Shown: in pieces, positions 20,824 to 35,313 of the stretch | Layout: every line of letters begins with the position of its first letter | How positions within the stretch are numbered: the first letter of the stretch is position 1 | NCBI GenBank assembly: GCA_006386115.1 | Contig: VFIW01000015.1 | Span: 186,001-250,000 of the forward strand | Direction of reading: 5' to 3' | DNA from: Globisporangium splendens | Lineage: Eukaryota > Oomycota > Peronosporomycetes > Pythiales > Pythiaceae | Length of the DNA: 64,000 bases | Notes under the pieces: generated by a model | Told to the model about the DNA's origin: nothing | The model's database searches: none | What the model saw: only the letters and a program-made list of their open reading frames with translations | Program-made: the position numbers and the translations under genes

Positions 20824-21609
20824 CTAAGTCGCCTATGACACAAGAGAGGTTTCCGTGTCCCTCGTTTCGTACTCAACAAGGGACTTATCTTTTTTCCAAC
20901 CCATCAGTCTAAATTCGGGACACGTGTTCTTCAACTTCGTATACTTGGAGTGTGTGAAAAAAAGAAATCCGGGACGTGTCCCTCGTTTCAACTCGAGAAT
21001 TGGGGGATTCCCCCCTACTTGCCTTCCCCCCTTTTGCGCGCCTGGAAGAAAGAAGCGGCAAGGCTGAGCGAAGCATTCACGGTCTCTCTCCGGACGACGG
21101 CGCGAGTGTGCGAGAGCGAGCAAGTGTGCGGATCGGATCGTCCAAGCCTTTGTGTGTGTGTGTGTGCGTGTCAGTCGGTGCGTCTTGGTGGCCGGTAGTT
21201 CACGAGCCCCAGACGACAGCGAGAGAAGAGCGAAGGAAGGAAAAAAAAGTATCCACGAGCGCACTTGGCACGTGGATTAGGATTGGCGACGAAGAAAGGA
21301 GGAAGGACAAGCGAGAAGGAGCGCAATTGCCGAGAGTAGCAGCGACGACGGCGACGAGAAGCCGCTCCTTCGTTGCCTGCACCTCGTCAATCGCGTCCGA
21401 GATTCTGAGAGGACAGCATTCCGAAGCGCGCGAGTTCCAGTTGTACCGCTCCCCCCACGAGTCCGACGACGAAGAAGACGCGAGACAGCAGTAGCAGCAA
21501 CAGCAGCAGTAGTCTGACGACAGTGACGACGACGAGTCCGACCAAGAACCCGACGAGTCCCACTACCACGTTTTGTCAGGTCACGGAGAAGAAGCTGCAT
21601 CTCCGCTCT
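20824..21609. promoter_or_regulatory. Divergent promoter region between LRR gene and deubiquitinase
   Basis: 786 bp between divergent starts. Contains a short GT repeat (around 21153-21170) and purine-rich, GACGA-rich stretches near 21450-21540, probably the deubiquitinase 5' UTR. No TATA box stands out. Confidence 0.5.
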
Positions 21610-24600
21610 ATGGAAAGATCGTCGGCCGAGAAAAAGGAAAACCAGAAGCGGCGCAAGAAATCACAGGAAGACACTTCCCACGGTAATGTTGTTATTGTGT
21701 TGTACTAGTGGTGGTGCTCGGACTGTGATGTGTTGGACTGATTGTTCTCTTTGTGTGTCGCTTTATGCAGACGACGAAGAGATGGACGATGAGGAGCTGG
21801 AGCTGTTTCACATCGTGCAAGACGATTTGCGCGTGAAATCCACGGTCGGATGGCAAAATGCAGTCAAATCGCTCAATTCCGCGCTGACGCACATTGATCG
21901 ACCCGAGAGTCAGCGGTTCCTGGACTACTCGTTCTCCAAAATCATCAGCATCATGCTGGATCAGCAGTAAGTGGGCTGTTTTGCGCAAGTGAGCTGCTGC
22001 TATTGTTGTTTGTGTCGCTAACATGACGATGTTTTGCTGTTCTCTGACGTGGTTCCCACCAACCTCTCTCCATAGTTCCAGCAAGATCGGCGCGTTTGAA
22101 AAGTCGTGCGTGACGCAATGCCTATCGGTGTCAATACCACTGATCATCACGCAATTGAAGGCTGGCAAGTACCATCAAGCGCTGCCGATCCTCGTTATGG
22201 TATTCAGCAAGAAGAAGACGTTTTACAAAGATCTGCGCACCTCAGCGATGATCGGGAGCTATTGGAACAAAGTGCCTGGGGCCCCAGAAGTGCGCGCACA
22301 GTGCATTGTCTCGTTCTGCGAGCTGCAGGGCTTCCATTTGCTGTTGAGCACGCTGGAGCAAGTGATGGTCAACAGCAGCGCCAACAAAGGCAAAGAGGAA
22401 GAAGACGGCTTAGAGGCCGTCGTGGACAGCGAGGATATTCGAATTTTGTTGCAGGCGATGCTCGAGTTCCGCACATCCATCCCCGACACGATATGTACCA
22501 GCATTTGCGTGTTAATAATGACGTATTTCACGAAGATCTCGGACTCGGTGCTGAAGAAAGAGTCGAGTGATGCCATCGGTGCTGTCCTTGCAATCATTCG
22601 GCGGCTCGTGGACTCGGGAGTCGTCGCAGCGGCGGCCATCAACAAACTTTGGCTCGATATCACCCAGCGCTATGTGGAATCCACGTCGCTGCCGCTGCGA
22701 CTGTTTGGCCTGGAGCAAATCAATCTGATCGTCAACTCGGCACGCGCATCGAGATCGTTTCCTCCGCGTTACATCGTTCGGAACGCCGGCACGTCGATGC
22801 TGAACGGCGTGTATACGCTGAAACCAGACTCAACGACCGCGACATATGTGCATCAGCGAGAAGGCACGGACCAGGTGTTTACTTTGTTTTGCTGCACGAT
22901 GAAAAGCGGTTCGAAATGGTGGTTTATCTCGGAAGCAGACAAGATGCAGCCCGGGTCGGACCAGGACATTGATTACTACCAGCATCAATCCCAGTACGAA
23001 GAGTATTTGCCGCCGACGCATAACTGGGTGCCGACGGGAAAAGGTGTCGCGCCTGCACCAGAGTTGATTCCCGAGACGGTCTTGGAGAATGGAGACGAGG
23101 ATCAAACCCGTTTGGATTACATCTTGAGCTCGTGGGTGCGTGAAAAGAAGGTCGTCGAAGAGATTTTTGGCGATCGTATTCATCGCGAAGTCGTGTCCCG
23201 AAGTGCGTTACTGGTGAAGTTTTTGGCAGAGACCAACAAGTTGACGGCGCACTATCTGGACGTGATCTGGCAGTCGTGTATCCAAAAGGACCAGACGTTG
23301 GTGGATGAGATCCATAACCTGTTGATCTCGACAGTCCCTTACCTCTCGACTGAACTTTTGCTGCATTTGGTGGAGGGCATCCACGAGTCGCTGCGAGGAA
23401 ACCTGCGTCGTGCTGAACAATTCCCAGAGCTCATTTCTTTTTTGCAGCGATTAGCAACCAATTCGCCGAGTTTTCTCATGGATCGAAGCTCCGATGTCAC
23501 GACGGCGATACTCCAGTTGCTTTGGTCGATTCAGATGCATTGCAGTATTGTGAATATCCGGCTGAGTAGAAGTCTGCGCGATTTTTTCCAAGAAGGCTTG
23601 CGAAGCGAGTTTGGCGAGCCCTTGCGAAAGGCTTTCTTGAGTGAGTGCATCGAAGGGATCAAACGGTCGTGCTACCTGTCATCTGAGCCGGGTTCAGATG
23701 CTGCTGTCGTCGCGAATCCAAGTGCAGATCGCGACATGGTAGCCTCGAAATCGCTGGAGTTGCTCAAGTTCTTGATCGACTCGTACCGAGTGGACCAGGC
23801 GCTGATCATCGAATCATTGGATGCCGAGCATAGGTTAGTGTCGCTGCTGTTCGACGAACTCGCTGCGTTCGTATCACGAAGCACTGAAAAGCTGTCGGCA
23901 AGCTATCGCATGTCAATCAGTCATCGACTTGAGCTGATTCATTACGTCCATGTCAAATCGCCGAAGTTGGAACTCACGATTCCGCAGATAGATCAATTGT
24001 GGAATGTTTTGTCCTCGACACCGGCCGAGCGCGAATTTTGCTTGATCTTCTTCAGTCAGACCAGCGTTCGTGGACAGCAACAGGGTTCGCATCAGCCAAT
24101 TGGAAATGGAGACATGCGGTCATCGATCGGGACTATTTCGTCTGCTTTCAGTCTTGAGGTGTGTCTTCACATCTTCAACGAGCTGCTGTGTCGCCAGACC
24201 GATTTTACGACCCTGGGATGTATGGGCTACAAGTGTTTCAACACTTATTTTATCGGCTTGAATGCACATCACAAGATGCAGCGTGGATCACCAGACTCGG
24301 GAAATACCCTGAACGTTCTCGGGATTGATGCATTGTGGCGGATTGCGTTTGAAGCTCCCATCGATGTGTCTGAGCTTGCGACGAAAGAGCTACTTCGGGT
24401 ATACGAACGATTTTCCGAAGAGCTGGGTGGAAATGACAAGTTTATTGACACGAGCGTGAAAGATTTCCTGCATCGTGTTTTCCAGAAGTTGTCTGAAGTC
24501 ACTGACCCTTCGCCAGCGTACCTGAAGCTCGTGCAGCAATGTTCAAACCTCTTGAGTGGTTTGGCGACGAACCCCCGCAAGAAGCAACGCTTCACAGCTC

Positions 24601-27600
24601 ATGGCATGGCTGGTCGTGGCGCGTACTTCAATGTCAAGATTATCGCGCAGCGAATTCCCACATCCTCGTCATCCGGCGGTGGAGGTATGGGTGGTCCGAA
24701 CGTATCCCCAGGAGGGAACCAAGAGAATTCTATTCGAACCACTCAAGCAACCGTGTACGCGAACCAGACCTTGTGGCAATTCCGAAAGCAGCTGGAGAAA
24801 GTTGTGGGCCATCCGTTGCAGCAAACCAAGATCCTATCTGGAGGTGCGGCGATCTCGGGTGATCAGAAGACACTCGCGGAGTTGAACATCAACGAGACGA
24901 CGGAACTGCGTGTGCTGATGTTCAACACCGTGGTGATGTCGTATGACCAGGATCAAATGATGCCACCTGGCATTGATGCCGTGCCTGCGCACCATCCAGG
25001 GTCGATCATTGCTCGTGATGGTTCATACTTTGAAATCCTTTTCCGGGTGCTGGATATCGTGGAGGGAAATTCGGTGCACAATTTGCTGTGGGAGTTTTTA
25101 AAGAAAATCCCGACAGCTACCGAGTTACTGGACCAAGTTTCGAATATCGGTATCCAAGGGAACTGGGACGACGATGTCACTATGGACTCCCCAGCTGGCG
25201 AGACGAATGGAAGTGCGAATGGAACAACCGAGGACTGGTCGTCGCTTTTGAAAACTGAATCACAGCATAAGGCTGTGTACACACTGCAGATTATGGATGC
25301 GTTGTTACTTCCAGCTGACAGCACGAAGATCGCATTTGCGCGGTCGTACCTTCGCCGCTTTATTCATGGCGGAGGCTTCCACGAGGTGCTGTCGTACTTT
25401 ATCAAGGCGGACTTCCATGCGAGTTCGTTCAATGAAGGAGCTGCTGTCGCTCTCCGGATCCTCAAGTTTTGCTTGTTCGATTCGGGCCACAGCGACTTGT
25501 ACTTCTCGTTCGCTGGATCAAGTAAGGCCGATGAAGGCGAATATGCCGTCATTTCGCCAAAAGCCGATGCCGAAGTCACAAAGTCCAAGATCGTGATCGA
25601 GCAGGCCAGTTATGATAACCTCGTGCAGAAAATTGCTGAGCTCGTGGTGTCCGAGTATTATAGATCTGAACGCAATACCAATTCGAAAACCACACCTCGT
25701 ATCCTCATCGATGCGATCAAGACGGTCGAATCCATCGTGTTCATCGCCAACGACGCTGCGGACAAGTATATGAGTACTGTCGAGTTGCAAACTTTGATTG
25801 TGATGATTCTCTTGAAGAGTGAGTCTGATCAAGTACGGGAGCAGTGGCTGTCGACTCTTCAGACGGTTTGCAAAGCGTCGAAACAGGCGTCGACCCTCAT
25901 TTTTGAAAAGGTGATCGAATCGGTCGATCGCATCGAACTCGTGACAGTTTCGTGTGACCAGTATTCTGGATTGCTGCGCTTCTTGGCTCAAGCGGAAGGG
26001 TCGTCGCTGATTTGCAAAGCACTGGCACAAACTGTGATCAGCAAACTCCGCGCTGGGTTCTCGAGCAAGTTCATGACGTGCAATGAGCGATCCGTGGAGG
26101 TTCTCATTGGCTATCTGGAGTTTTTGCGCGATGTGTTGATCTATAACGTGGATGCGCGAGATGAACTTGCTCGAGGGGTCGTCGAGGTTGTCTATGAAGA
26201 GTGCCTGTTTACACTTCCATCGGTGGACCGCAAGCGAGGTCCGCTTTGTGTTTCACTGGAGACTAGACGCCCTGCGTTCAAATTGTTGGCGACTGCCATC
26301 TCGTCCAACGCCGAGATTTTGCACGATTTGCAGACGCGCCTTACTCGTCTGTTCACGAAAAGCGATACGCTACAATTCAAATGGGGTCAAGAAAGCAACG
26401 TTGAGACGCGCGGTGTGGGCGATCACGTTGGGCTGAAGAACCAGGGCTGCTCCTGCTACATGAACTCTTTCCTGCAGCAATTGTTCATGCACCCGACGCT
26501 TCGTCAAGGGCTGATGGCCGCGAACGTTACGCCTCGACCTCAACCTAAAGAGCCAACAAAGTCCGAGGTTGAGAAGCAACCTGAGCGCTTGGTCGGATGT
26601 CGAGTAGCTGTTGAATGCGTTGGTGGACGGGTATACGAAGCAAATGTCGTTGGCTACGACGACTTGAGTGGTCGACACACTCTACGCTATGATGATGGCG
26701 GTGAGGCTAGTTTTATTTTGGCTGAAGGGCGTCAGGGCAATGAGAATGGCCGATACGTCATTTTGCAAAGCGAATTGACGGGCACAGAAGCGACACTGGA
26801 AGTGCTGCGTCAAGTGCAGCGCACTTTTAGCTACCTTCGTGACAGTGAGATGCGGTATTTCAACCCGAAAGCGCTGGTGGATTCGTGCAAGTGCTTGAAT
26901 CTGGAGTTTTCTGTGTACCAGCAAAACGATGCAAGTGAGTTTTGCGATAAGCTGCTCGATCGATTAGAAACAGGATTGAAGAGTACGCCAGATGGACCGA
27001 AGTGTTTACAAGCTGCGCTTGGTGGAAAGCTAATCTCTCAGAAGCTTCCAAAAGACTGTGGGCATCGATATGAGCGGGAAGAACCGTTCATCCGACTGGA
27101 ATTGCAGATTCGAGGCAAAGAGAGTATCGAGGAGTCGCTAGCTGGCTTTGTCGAAGGAGAAGTCATGGATGGGGACAACAAAGTTGAGTGCGAACTATGC
27201 GCGACAAAGAAGGCTGCAGTCCGAAGAACGTGCTTTGGGACGCTGCCGAATTTGCTCATTTTGCACTTGAAGCGATTTGATTTGGACTACACCACTTTCG
27301 AGACGGTGAAGCTGAACAATCGGTGCTCCTTTCCAATGAATTTGAACATGAAGCCGTACACGAAAGCAGGAATTGAAGAGCTCGAGGCGTCGTCTGGTAG
27401 CCTCGATGACAGCATCACCGATGAAGATGCTGCGTCTGAAGAAGGATCGGTCGTCTCGGATGACTTCATGGGCGAGGTAAACGAGAAAGAGACATCAAGC
27501 GTCGTCCCGACTTCTCCTAGCAGTAGCGTGAAATCGCTTGTTAGCACGAGTGACGGCAACGACAGCAAACTGGACCCGAATTTTGAGTACCGGTTGAAAG

Positions 27601-30266
27601 GTATCCTTGTGCACTCTGGTGTGGCTCAGGGTGGTCACTACTACTCGTTCATTTACGATCAAGAATCGGAAAAATGGTTCAAGTTTGACGACGAAGATGT
27701 CTCTCCGTTCGATCCTGCGAACATTGAAGCCGAGTGCTTTGGAGGTGTGCAGCGCCGATCGTGGCATGGATCGAGCAATGCCATGGAGATGGAAGTCTTC
27801 AGCAATGCGTTGATGCTTTTCTATGAGAAGGTGGTCCCAGTAGCGAACCCGGATGCCGACGACGGCTCGGAAGCGATGGAGGACGCTGAAGAAGACGCGC
27901 GCTACGAATACGAAGCAGAAGTCTGGAAATCCAACGAAGCCTTTTTGCAGAACTCATATCTCTTCGACGTCGAGTTTCATGAATTCTTGCGTGAAATGGT
28001 TCAATCGAAGTATATCAAGGACCAAAATGCTGATCCACCTGGCTCAGCTGGGTCGTCACTGCCAGCAGCTCCAGCAGTTCTTATGGAGACTCGATCTGAC
28101 GAAACCATCCAGACCACGCTAACCGATGTTGGTGTGGAGTTTGTGCTGAGTGTGCTTCTTCACTCGAGAGAGAAGCATGGCATTGCGCGGTGGATCACCG
28201 TGCTGGCTGCAAAATTTGCAAAGTACAAGCAGATCTGTGTCCGCTTCTTCGACGCTTTATCATCGTTGAGAAAGATTCAGTGGCTTCGTGGACTAGTCTT
28301 TGAATGCCCAGATTCCATTGCGCGACAGTCGTTTGTGCATTTGGTGTCGCGAGCACTGACAACGTACGATGCGCACATGAAGGTCAACAAAGACAATAGC
28401 GACGTGGTTGTGCTGCGACGATTTATGGAGACCATTGCTGAGTTTTTGGACCAGACGTCTGTGACGCAGCAATCGCATTTGGAAGAATGTTTCATGCTCA
28501 TCCGCAATTGCGCGGAGATCAGCGCGACGGTGCGCGAGTCGTTGCAGGGAATCGACATGATTGCTCGCTTGGTCAACTTTTTCCTGAGCGACCGAGCACC
28601 GAGTGCGATCAAGGAAGCGTTCCCGTCTTCTCATCTGCCTCCTGCTGCGAGTCGCTATGCTTCGCCTGATTACCAGTATTTGCTTGAAGCGATCATTGCT
28701 ATTCTGGGTCTCCCTCGACGCACGACCGAGCCTCTGCTGTCGGAAACGAACTCGCAGTACCCGCATCGTGTGATTTTGTCTGAAAAGGCCGAAGAAGCGT
28801 TGACAGGAATCTTTGAAGATTTCCAGGTGGACGGTAGCTTGGGTATCGAGGAACTGACAAAGTTCCTTCGCAACTCGGTCAACAGCCTGGGGAACGCTCT
28901 TACAAGCGAACAGAATGCGCGCTCGATTGCATCCAAGTATGGAAGCAGGGAGGATCCACAGCGGGTTGAACTCGATGGTTTCCTGACCTATTACACGGAC
29001 ATTGCGGCAAAATCGACAAAGAATGTGCTCCAGGACCTGCGAGCGTTTGGGTTCGGCGAAGACCTCAAGCGTCAATCGCGTAGTTTGCCACTTGCATCGA
29101 CCGTGTTGAACGGACTCAGTGCATTGAGCCGTGGTGCACTTCTGAATGATGTGTTCTTCGATTCTGCTCTGGAAGAGGATGCTGAGACAGTGGCGGATCT
29201 GCTGCTTCGTATCAGCATTGGTAATCATATGACGTCGGCGATGCTGTTGCGCTCGCTCCTGCATTGCATGAACAGCACCGAGACTGGGTGGAAGGGGCAA
29301 CCGGTGATCGAGGTGTGTACACAAGCGCTGCAAAGTCTCTTGTCGTACGAGTTTGACTATCAGCAGGAGTTGATTGAGATGGCGTTCGTGAATCCCGAGT
29401 TTGGTTTGATCACGACGGCGGAGAACCGCGAAAAGACCCGACAGCGGTACGTGAACAACAACCACGTACCGCTGTTTGTGTACCGCCAGATCGTGATTGT
29501 CCTCGAGTTGCAGACCAAGATTCCACAAGTGAAAGTATGGCTCGACGCACATCGTCGTGAATGGGAATGGACATACGAATGGCTTCGAGTGGAGTCGCTC
29601 AAGCCAAGCCTTGGTGGGCGATTAGCCGTGCTGTTCCGCGAACCAGCGAAGCTAGAAACGTTGCATCGCCTTGGTGAGATTCTAAACATTCCATACCGGG
29701 AGGAAGAGCGAAGCTACATCGTGGAGGGCGCCGGTTTTGAGGCTGTGAATGGCATTTACAAGAGCACCCCGCACACTCACGACAATTGTCCAACGTATGC
29801 GTGCGTGAAGGATGATATCGAATACACACTCTTCCGTTGCTGCATGCCGAGCAAAGCGCGTCGCTGGTATATCACGTACTCGCCGAACAAGAACTTGCTG
29901 GGAACGATGTCGGACGAAGATTACTATTTCGTGCAGTGCCATATTGACATGGAATCTCCTCCGGAGGAAGGCTGGAAGGTCTGGTCCAAGAATGAGAAAG
30001 CCATCCCGCCGACACCAACCGTGCGGTTGTACTACTCGACAGTTGATGATACGACGGGTGCGCTACCAACTGCGGATGACGATGACTTTGGCGATGCGGA
30101 TGACGCAGATGTCGATTGCGCGGATGTGGACGCCGACGCAGATGCGGACACTGTCGAATACGATGACAGTGAAGACGAGATTCGTGTGAGCAACGAGCGG
30201 TTCCAAGCGGTTCATTTGGACAACCAGGAGGATGGGGGCAGCAGCAGTGCCGACGATTTCATGTAG
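21610..30266 (+). CDS. Giant ubiquitin carboxyl-terminal hydrolase, USP9X/USP34 type, 3 exons
   Basis: Exons 21610-21682, 21771-21966 and 22076-30266 (phases agree; 2819 aa). Most of the protein is alpha-helical, HEAT/ARM-like. In order: a module around 320-410 (NAGTSMLNGVYTL ... SKWWFI), a ubiquitin-like domain about 940-1035, and the USP catalytic domain about 1533-2010 with Cys box LKNQGCSCYMNSFLQQ (nucleophile about C1550) and His box GVAQGGHYYSFIY (about H1944). Between the Cys box and the rest of the fold lies a Tudor-like insertion (about 1594-1640, LVGCRVAVECVGGRVYEANV). C-terminal are an EF-hand-like loop (about 2337, FQVDGSLGIEEL), a second copy of the NGxY module (about 2637-2740) and an acidic Asp-Ala tail. 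Such enzymes remove ubiquitin from many substrates and are regulators of protein stability. Which of USP9X, USP34 or USP24 is closest I cannot decide. Confidence 0.93.
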
Positions 30267-32222
30267 TTGCATTGAGCGTGGGTTGTCTCGTCATTCGCGA
30301 TTTTTTGGTCTCGACTTGGCTCTTGGAGAGAAGAGAGAGAAAAGTATGCGACGAAAGAAGTATTTAATTGTAATGGTGAGTCCTGCTATTGTACTAAATA
30401 TATGTGGACGGTGTGATCGGAGAGCCAACAAGCTACGACGTAGCCCGACAGCCGCAGCCGACCGAAGGTGAGACTGACGTGCACGACATGGATGCGAAAG
30501 AAGACGGAAATGACGAGGAAAAGCGGACAGGGCTGCAGAGACAAGAGACTTGCTGCTCGGAGCGTACGTGCAGAAGGAGAGAGAACGTGGCATCGTCCAT
30601 ACAGAGGCATGAGAAGAATGGAGGAGAGCAAGCAAGCAAGCGAGAAAGAGAGACTTGCGCAGTCGAAAGGTGTGTTTGGAGTCTATCTACGAATGGGATG
30701 AATATATTGTATGGGTGAATGAATGAAATGAATGGTGCACATGCATATCCGTCGAAACAAAGTGTAGCCATGTCGAGTCCCACATGACTTGTCTTTTTTC
30801 CTCGTAGAGGAGGACACTCTGGATCGTTTTCCCTGGTGATTGGAGAGAAACTCACAACATCACAACATCCAACGTAACGACAGCGATGTGCAAACCGACG
30901 GCGCGAACGAAAGCTTTGACGGGAAGGACGAACGAGAGAAGCTTCCTTGCTCCTTTTCCTCATTTTCTGCGACTTTGGCTCGCGCGATGGTTGAAGAAGG
31001 TTGGGAGGAGACCGCGGCGTCCACGCATACATCTCCATTGACTGGCTTTCTTCACGAGCGTTGCTGTAGCACAGCATCCGTGAGCCTCGCATGTGAGCTG
31101 CTCAAAGCGACTTCTCGCTTGAAGCAAACCAAGCAACACGCCGCGCGATCTTTTGTCCAACGTAATCCACATCTACCGGTTTCTTTCGGAAGTGGCGCTG
31201 CCATATCCAAGAATCTCAAGAGGCGGCTGCGTGCTTGGAACAAGCAATGCTTGGTTGTTTTTGTCCAACGTGATGCATCGGCGACACTCCACCATCTGCA
31301 GCCCAGTCCACACTTTGTAAAGGAGACGCACATGTATCACCATGACATATACAAGACTTTGGTTTTCATGCTGCTTGCATGCGAGTGGGGGCATCTGTTC
31401 CTGCTTGCATTGCGGTGCTGCTCGCTTGCTTTGTACTCGCGCTGAACGTTCCCCATGCTTCTCTCTTTCCCAAAGTGAGCTCTTGGGATCACGCAGCGCT
31501 GTTCGTTCTTTATTATAATAGTATCAGCACGGTGTTTGGGGGAACATGCAAAAGCTGAAAAACCAGCTGGCGACACGCAAGTCTCTGTTGACTGAATCGG
31601 AGGGAGCCAGACCAGAGGGTAACGGATCCCTTGGGTTGGCTATCAGAGAGCCCCGCTCGCTCTTCTGCGAAAGCTGCTGTCGCTCCTTTTTTCGCCCAGC
31701 AGAGCTCCATTGCAAAGGTTCCTTCTCTGTGACAATGTGCACCTTCCCCGTGACTTTGCGCGCATGCTGTGCCCGAACGCGAAGTATCAGAAACGCTTCG
31801 CACGCGCGCACCCAGCGTACGTGGCTCCCCTCGCTTTTGCTTGCTACCTTGACGAACGTCGAGTCTGAAAAGCGAGCCTCAGCGCACAACGAGCACACGA
31901 TCGAGTCGGTACAACAGCCAGCGTCCGAGAAACTCAGCGGTACCGACCCGGGGAAGAAAAAGGGGAAAGGCTCAGATCAACAACCCAGTCCGTCCATCTT
32001 GCTGATTTTCTTTCGACAACACATCGACCGTAGAGAGCGAACGAACTTCTAGAGCGTCGAGCGCGCGGTCAGACCTCCTCGTCTTCTCGCTGTCTCATCT
32101 GCTTGCACTCGTAGTTTTGACGCTGGACCCGCAAGTGGCACATTGCATTCGACCTTGAGCACATCATCCTGATTCAGTCGTCTTCGTCTTTGTCATCTTC
32201 GGCCTCGTCTGCGTGCTGAATC
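30267..32222. other. Long intergenic region, no gene recognised
   Basis: Nearly 2 kb. The longest open frame (201 codons, + strand near 30840-31445) has no recognisable domain and composition like random sequence. The motif GTCCAACGT recurs at about 31155 and 31263 (a related TCCAACGTAA at about 30868). The first part is probably the deubiquitinase 3' UTR; the last part the zinc-finger gene promoter. Confidence 0.5.
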
Positions 32223-32606
32223 ATGGCTACGGAAATGGAAATGCCTCCTCCTCCTCCTCCGCGTGCTCGCGGCCGAAGTGCCTGGAGTCGCTGCGACGAA
32301 GCAGTGGCTCGCATCGCGCCGACGTCCACGACAACGTGCCAAGTCTGTTCGCAATCGATCGCGCAGGGCGAATGGCAACTAGGCGTCATGTTCATTCACG
32401 TCGAGGGATTCATGCTCATGGAATGGTATCATCTGCAGTGCTCGTTCTGCATCCCCGGTGGTGGTCTCCAAGATGTCCTCGAGACCGTGCAAAGCGAGAT
32501 GACGTCGGCCCAGAAGCTGCAATTCCAAGCCGCCTACGAGAAGCTCGTCACCAGCGGCGGCAGCGAAGGACCACTGGCCATGGCGTCCGCGACACTGGTA
32601 TCGTGA
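32223..32606 (+). CDS. Small stand-alone PARP-type zinc-finger protein
   Basis: 127 aa, single exon, ATG at 32223. After a Pro-rich start (MEMPPPPPPRARG), residues 39-73 give C39-x2-C42-x27-H70-x2-C73 with the hallmark hydrophobic residues of a PARP-type finger (SQSIAQGEWQLG, MEWYHLQC). A helix follows (TSAQKLQFQAAYEKLV), as in PARP fingers. In PARP1 and DNA ligase III this module senses DNA breaks; here there is no catalytic domain, so the protein may be a DNA-end adaptor. Function is inferred from the fold only. The next gene starts convergently 272 bp away. Confidence 0.75.
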   Translation: MATEMEMPPPPPPRARGRSAWSRCDEAVARIAPTSTTTCQVCSQSIAQGEWQLGVMFIHVEGFMLMEWYHLQCSFCIPGGGLQDVLETVQSEMTSAQKLQFQAAYEKLVTSGGSEGPLAMASATLVS

Positions 32607-32878
32607 TGCACCCGCCATGGTGTCTTCTTCGTTTCTTCTGTGTTGTGTGAGTTGTGAATGTTCTTTTTGCTATGTCATTGAAAACAATAAAGTTGCATGC
32701 CGTGAGTGTTTCGTATCGCGCCACTTTGAGGCGGAGAGAGAAGGAAAAGAAAGAGATCAGCGAAGAGAAGCGATCACTGTTCAATAGATTCCCACACTTC
32801 ACTTAGAAATACATTAGAATCCAACCTTCTTTCCCGTACCTTGCACCTTGGCTTCGTTCTTTATCGAGTCTCATTTGC

Positions 32879-35045
<2,167 letters not shown>

Positions 35046-35313
35046 GGTTTGTCAATTTGGTTTGTTTGGTTATTTGAAATTGTATGCAACAGCCACGATC
35101 TTCGAATTGTAGCAGTTTTGTGCACCGAAATGTTAAGAACAGTTCTACCAATGAGTTGAAATCCTTTAGTTAATTACAGCGAAGAAAGAGTTACTCAATT
35201 CAGAAGGTTGTGTGCACCAGTTACAAACTGCAAAATCAAATATAGAGTATCAACTACAACGGGGTATTTCAAGTTTAAACGGAGAAAGATGAGAGGGAAC
35301 ATGCGTCACTCAC

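Noticed and set aside
20290..20838. + strand frame of 182 codons opposite the LRR gene
   Set aside because: Leu/His-rich mirror of LRR codons with no independent feature.
28293..29552. Minus-strand frame of 419 codons in the deubiquitinase
   Set aside because: Antisense shadow of a clearly coding exon.
30840..31445. + strand frame of 201 codons in the spacer
   Set aside because: No domain, irregular composition, overlapping equally long frames on the other strand.
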